Shown piece after piece: positions 13,773-17,212 of a DNA stretch of 17,212 nt. Origin of the DNA: an uncultured Eubacteriales bacterium (GTDB lineage: Bacteria; Bacillota; Clostridia; Oscillospirales; Acutalibacteraceae); contig ONEU01000077.1 in NCBI GenBank assembly GCA_900316925.1, positions 1-17,212 of the forward strand, in the 5' to 3' direction. The first letter of the stretch is position 1; each line of letters opens with the position of its first letter. The translations under genes were made by a program, and so were the position numbers. The notes beneath the pieces were generated by a model. The model was given only the letters and a program-made list of their open reading frames with translations. It did no database searches and was not told the origin of the DNA.

Positions 13773-16700
13773 ATGAATCGTTTCAGAACTCATCTAAGGA
13801 AAGCCACTTCCTTCCTGGTGTCTGCTTTGCTTCTGACTTCGGTATTCTCTGTATCGGCCACGTTGAACGCCTCGGCAGTTTCCTATTCGGAAATGTCGGC
13901 CCTCGACCAGTACGCATACAGCGGCAACGATCTCGGTGCAACCTACACCAAATCATCCACCACCTTCAAGGTCTGGGCACCCACCGCTTCGGCGGTCCAG
14001 ATCAAGCGCTACAAGACCGGCAGTGATACCGAAGCCGGCGCCGGCGTCATTGAAACCAAGGATATGACAAAAGGCAGCAACGGTATCTGGTCCATCTCCA
14101 TCTCCGGAGACCTTGCCAACACCTACTACACCTACCTTGTCACGGCAGGCGGCTCCACCAAGGAGACCGTAGATATCTACGCCCGGTCCACCGGCGTCAA
14201 CGGCATGAGAGGCATGGTCGTGGACCTTGACAGCACCGATCCCGCCGGCTGGGAAAACGACAAACGGGTGAAATGCGAGAACCAGACCGATTCCGTGATC
14301 TGGGAGGTACACGTCAAGGACTTCTCCTCCGCTTCGGATTCCGGCATGAAAAACAAGGGTAAGTTCCTTGCGTTTACCGAAACAGGCACCACCGTCAACG
14401 GTGACGGTGTCCACCCCACAGGCATCGACTACCTGGAGGATCTGGGCGTCACCCACGTTCACCTCCTGCCCGTCTACGATTATGCCAGTGTAGACGAGAC
14501 CAGCTCCAACACCGACCTGTTCAACTGGGGCTATGATCCCATGAACTACAACACCCCTGAAGGCTCCTACTCCACCAATCCGTATGACGGCAGCGTGCGC
14601 GTCAAGGAATTCAAGCAGATGGTGCAGGCACTTCACAACAAGGGTATCGGCGTCGTCATGGACGTTGTGTACAACCACACGAACTACGGCGGCTCCGGCA
14701 AGAACGACTGGTTCGACTTCACCGTTCCGGGCTACTACTACCGCCAGAACTCGAAGGGAACCTATGCCAACGGTTCCGGCTGCGGCAACGAAACTGCCTC
14801 CGACCGTGCGATGTACCAGAAATACATGATCGACTCCCTCACCTACTGGGCAACGGAGTATCATCTTGACGGCTTCCGTTTTGACCTGATGGGCATCCAC
14901 GATGTTGACACCATGAACGCCATCCGGACGGCTCTTGACAAGATTGATCCCGAGATCCTGATCTACGGCGAGCCCTGGGCGGCAGAAACTCCTGCCTGTC
15001 CGAAAGCCACCGCCGTACAGGGCAACATGAGCCAGGTTTCCCCGGAGATCGCCGCCTTTAATGATAAGGTGCGTGACGCCATCAAGGGCAGCTGCTTCAA
15101 CGCCTCCGACCCGGGCTTTATCCAGGGGGCAGGCTACGAAAATGCCCTCAAGGGCAGCATCCAGGCGAACTCCACTACCTTGTCCGGCACTAACAAGTGG
15201 TCCAAACAGCCCTCCCAGACAGTAACCTATACCTCCGCCCACGATAACTACACCCTCTACGATAAGCTCGTCAAATCCTGCAAGGGTGGCTCCGGCTACG
15301 GCAACCGATATGATGATCTTGTGGGCATGAACAAACTGGCAGGCGGTATTATCCTGACCTCACAGGGTATGTCCTTCTTCCAGGCCGGCGAGGAATTTGC
15401 CCGCAGCAAGTATGGAGATGAAAACAGCTACAAGTCCTCCGCCTCCATCAATCAGCTCAAATGGACAAATACCATCACCTACGCCGACATCGTTTCCTAC
15501 TATAAAGGACTCATCGAAATCCGCAAGGCTTATTCCCCCTTCCGCGATCCCACCAACACCAGCAACAATACCATTTATTTCGGTTGGGGAGACTCCTACC
15601 CCCAAAACGTGGTGTCCTTCACCATGTATAATAAGCTCAACCCCACCACCGAATGGAACTACGTTGCCGTCATCCATAACGCCAACGCCGGCTCCGTTTC
15701 CGTCACGCTCCAGGGCGGCGCAGACCTTCCCTCCCAGTGGGTCATCATTGCTGACGGCACAAACGCCGGCACCAAATCCCTGGGCACCACCGGCAGCACG
15801 GTTTCCGTACCCGGACGCTCCACGATGGTACTTGTCGACAAGACCAGCTTCGACAATACCAATCTGACCTCCAAGTGCTCCGTAACTGTCAACCATGTGA
15901 CGAAATCCACCGGTCAGACCTACAAGACCGAGACGCTCAAGGGCAATGAAGGTGCTTCCTACACCACCTCACCGCTTTCCGAGTTGACCGCCCAGGGCTA
16001 TACCGTTTCTTCCGTCACCGGACAGACCACCGGCACCTTCTCCAAAGCAGGCGCCACCGTCACCTATACGTATGAGCTGGACGTCACCAAATACGGTAAC
16101 GTTACCATCAAATACGTTGACGTCGACACACTCGAATCCATCAAGTCCGACGATATCCATACCGGACTCATCGGTTCCGAATATCGTTTCACGGCTCCCG
16201 CCATCAATGGCTATCAGGCCCCTGACGAGATTCAGACGGGTACCTACACGTCTGCACCCCAGACCATTACCTTCAAGTATGCCAAGCTGGAAGCAACCGG
16301 TCTGAAGGTACACTATTACAACAGCTCCGGTTGGTCTGACGTCTATATGTATGTCTATACCGGCAGCGGCGATTCCGCCACCAAGCTGACAGGCGCATGG
16401 CCCGGCACCCGCATGACCAGCGACAGCAACGGCTGGTTCAGCGGCACGATTGACGCGGCCGATTCCGCCCTCTTTATCGCAAATAACGGCGGCAACGGCT
16501 CCCAGGATCCTGCCGGCACCAATGCTCCTGGCTACTCTGTCAGCGGCGAATGCTGGATCAAAGGCAGCCAGGTATATCCCACCGGAAAGGTCAATGTCCT
16601 CTATACTACGACAGACGGCACGGTACTAGCCAAAGAGACACTCAAAGGAATGGCAGACGGCAGCAACAGCTACACGACCTCTTCAAAAACCTTTGATGGC

Positions 16701-17212
16701 TATGAACTGAAAACCGCTCCTTCCAATGCAACCGGCAAATATACCGCTGCTGAAATCACCGTCAAATACATCTACGAGAGCAAAGCTGCACCGAATCCCC
16801 TCACTGCCAACGCCACGCTCAGCGCCTCCTCCATTATCAAGGGTAACAGCGTGACCATCAATGGAACTGCTTCCGGCGGTGTTTCGCCCTATACATACCA
16901 GTTCCAGGCAAAACTCACCTCCGCTTCTTCCTATACTACACTGAAGGATTTCTCATCTGCTGCATCCTACACCTGGACACCCGCCGCAGCAGGCACCTAC
17001 AGCGTAGTCGTAACGGTCAAGGACAGCCAGAACACGACCAAATCCAAGACACTGACCCTGACCGTAGAAAATGAACAGCCTGACACGCTTACCAACACTT
17101 CAAAGCTTTCCGCAACCACCATCACTCTCGGCAACAGCACCACGGTAACCTGTTCCTCCACCGGCGGCACCGGTACCAAGCTGTATTATATCGGTCTCAA
17201 GAAGTCAACTGA
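13773..17212 (+). CDS. Secreted modular type I pullulanase (5' part; runs off the right edge)
   Basis: The first 1146 codons are present. Residues 1-35 are a signal peptide (cleavage near ASA-VS). About 45-165 is a CBM48-like module. The GH13 domain holds the pullulanase signature NWGYDP (251-256), DVVYNH (297-302), nucleophile D371 in GFRFDLMG, acid/base E400 in YGEPW, and H490-D491 in SAHDN, so all catalytic residues are there. It cleaves alpha-1,6 bonds in pullulan and branched starch. C-terminal modules follow: MucBP-like units at about 702-767 and 777-842, a CBM26-like starch-binding module at about 843-938 (YYNSSGWSDVYMYVY, AWPGTRM), a third MucBP-like unit (about 939-1005), and tyrosine-rich repeats from L1010 and L1106. 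The ATG has AGAAGG upstream. Repeats like those in the gene at 1-2515 suggest surface display; any anchor lies beyond the window. Confidence 0.92.
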   Translation, partial: MNRFRTHLRKATSFLVSALLLTSVFSVSATLNASAVSYSEMSALDQYAYSGNDLGATYTKSSTTFKVWAPTASAVQIKRYKTGSDTEAGAGVIETKDMTKGSNGIWSISISGDLANTYYTYLVTAGGSTKETVDIYARSTGVNGMRGMVVDLDSTDPAGWENDKRVKCENQTDSVIWEVHVKDFSSASDSGMKNKGKFLAFTETGTTVNGDGVHPTGIDYLEDLGVTHVHLLPVYDYASVDETSSNTDLFNWGYDPMNYNTPEGSYSTNPYDGSVRVKEFKQMVQALHNKGIGVVMDVVYNHTNYGGSGKNDWFDFTVPGYYYRQNSKGTYANGSGCGNETASDRAMYQKYMIDSLTYWATEYHLDGFRFDLMGIHDVDTMNAIRTALDKIDPEILIYGEPWAAETPACPKATAVQGNMSQVSPEIAAFNDKVRDAIKGSCFNASDPGFIQGAGYENALKGSIQANSTTLSGTNKWSKQPSQTVTYTSAHDNYTLYDKLVKSCKGGSGYGNRYDDLVGMNKLAGGIILTSQGMSFFQAGEEFARSKYGDENSYKSSASINQLKWTNTITYADIVSYYKGLIEIRKAYSPFRDPTNTSNNTIYFGWGDSYPQNVVSFTMYNKLNPTTEWNYVAVIHNANAGSVSVTLQGGADLPSQWVIIADGTNAGTKSLGTTGSTVSVPGRSTMVLVDKTSFDNTNLTSKCSVTVNHVTKSTGQTYKTETLKGNEGASYTTSPLSELTAQGYTVSSVTGQTTGTFSKAGATVTYTYELDVTKYGNVTIKYVDVDTLESIKSDDIHTGLIGSEYRFTAPAINGYQAPDEIQTGTYTSAPQTITFKYAKLEATGLKVHYYNSSGWSDVYMYVYTGSGDSATKLTGAWPGTRMTSDSNGWFSGTIDAADSALFIANNGGNGSQDPAGTNAPGYSVSGECWIKGSQVYPTGKVNVLYTTTDGTVLAKETLKGMADGSNSYTTSSKTFDGYELKTAPSNATGKYTAAEITVKYIYESKAAPNPLTANATLSASSIIKGNSVTINGTASGGVSPYTYQFQAKLTSASSYTTLKDFSSAASYTWTPAAAGTYSVVVTVKDSQNTTKSKTLTLTVENEQPDTLTNTSKLSATTITLGNSTTVTCSSTGGTGTKLYYIGLKKST

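Noticed and set aside
13953..15242. A 429-codon open frame on the minus strand
   Set aside because: It is antisense to the GH13 catalytic part of the pullulanase, glycine/valine-rich, with no ribosome site or domain.

Overview
The window looks like chromosomal DNA of a Gram-positive gut or rumen Bacillota, most likely a Ruminococcus-like member of the Oscillospiraceae. The signs are near-consensus AAGGAGG ribosome sites before most genes, frequent TTG/GTG starts, a consensus sigma-A promoter, and two secreted multi-domain proteins with repeats and starch-binding modules of the kind common in starch- and fibre-degrading ruminococci. The family placement is inference; no marker gene is present.

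There are three blocks. (1) Positions 1-2515, minus strand: the 5' 838 codons of a secreted surface protein with a signal peptide, an unrecognised beta-rich N-terminal region and at least five tandem repeats of exactly 92 residues. It has its own promoter at 2564-2592. (2) Positions 2795-13454, minus strand: one tightly packed phage-derived operon. In transcription order it encodes terminase small and large subunits, portal, prohead protease fused to a scaffold region, decoration protein, major capsid protein, three connector/head-closure/tail-terminator proteins, probable tail tube, a 51-residue peptide, a LysM baseplate protein, gpD-type hub, gp45/gpV-type spike, gp25/gpW-type wedge, gpJ-type wedge and gpI/XkdU-type wedge. 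Neighbouring genes mostly overlap or abut, and the operon ends in a strong intrinsic terminator a few bases after the last stop. (3) Positions 13773-17212, plus strand: the first 1146 codons of a secreted type I pullulanase with CBM48, GH13, MucBP-like, CBM26-like and repeat domains.

The phage block follows PBSX/Mu-like baseplate order but lacks, inside the operon, a tail sheath, a tape-measure protein, tail fibres, holin/endolysin, integrase, repressor and replication genes. The tape-measure slot holds only the 51-residue helical ORF. This is not a whole prophage. It reads as a stripped-down, possibly domesticated particle-forming element (PBSX-like or gene-transfer-agent-like) fixed between two host glycan-related surface genes. 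It is the most interesting system here.

The two flanking host genes carry the same kind of about 92-residue tyrosine-rich repeat and are transcribed away from the phage block, so they probably belong to one cell-surface starch-handling system. The 318-base gap between the terminase gene and the pullulanase gene is AT-rich, holds several inverted repeats and must carry the start signals of two divergent units. I saw no tRNA, rRNA, CRISPR array, insertion sequence or duplicated attachment site.
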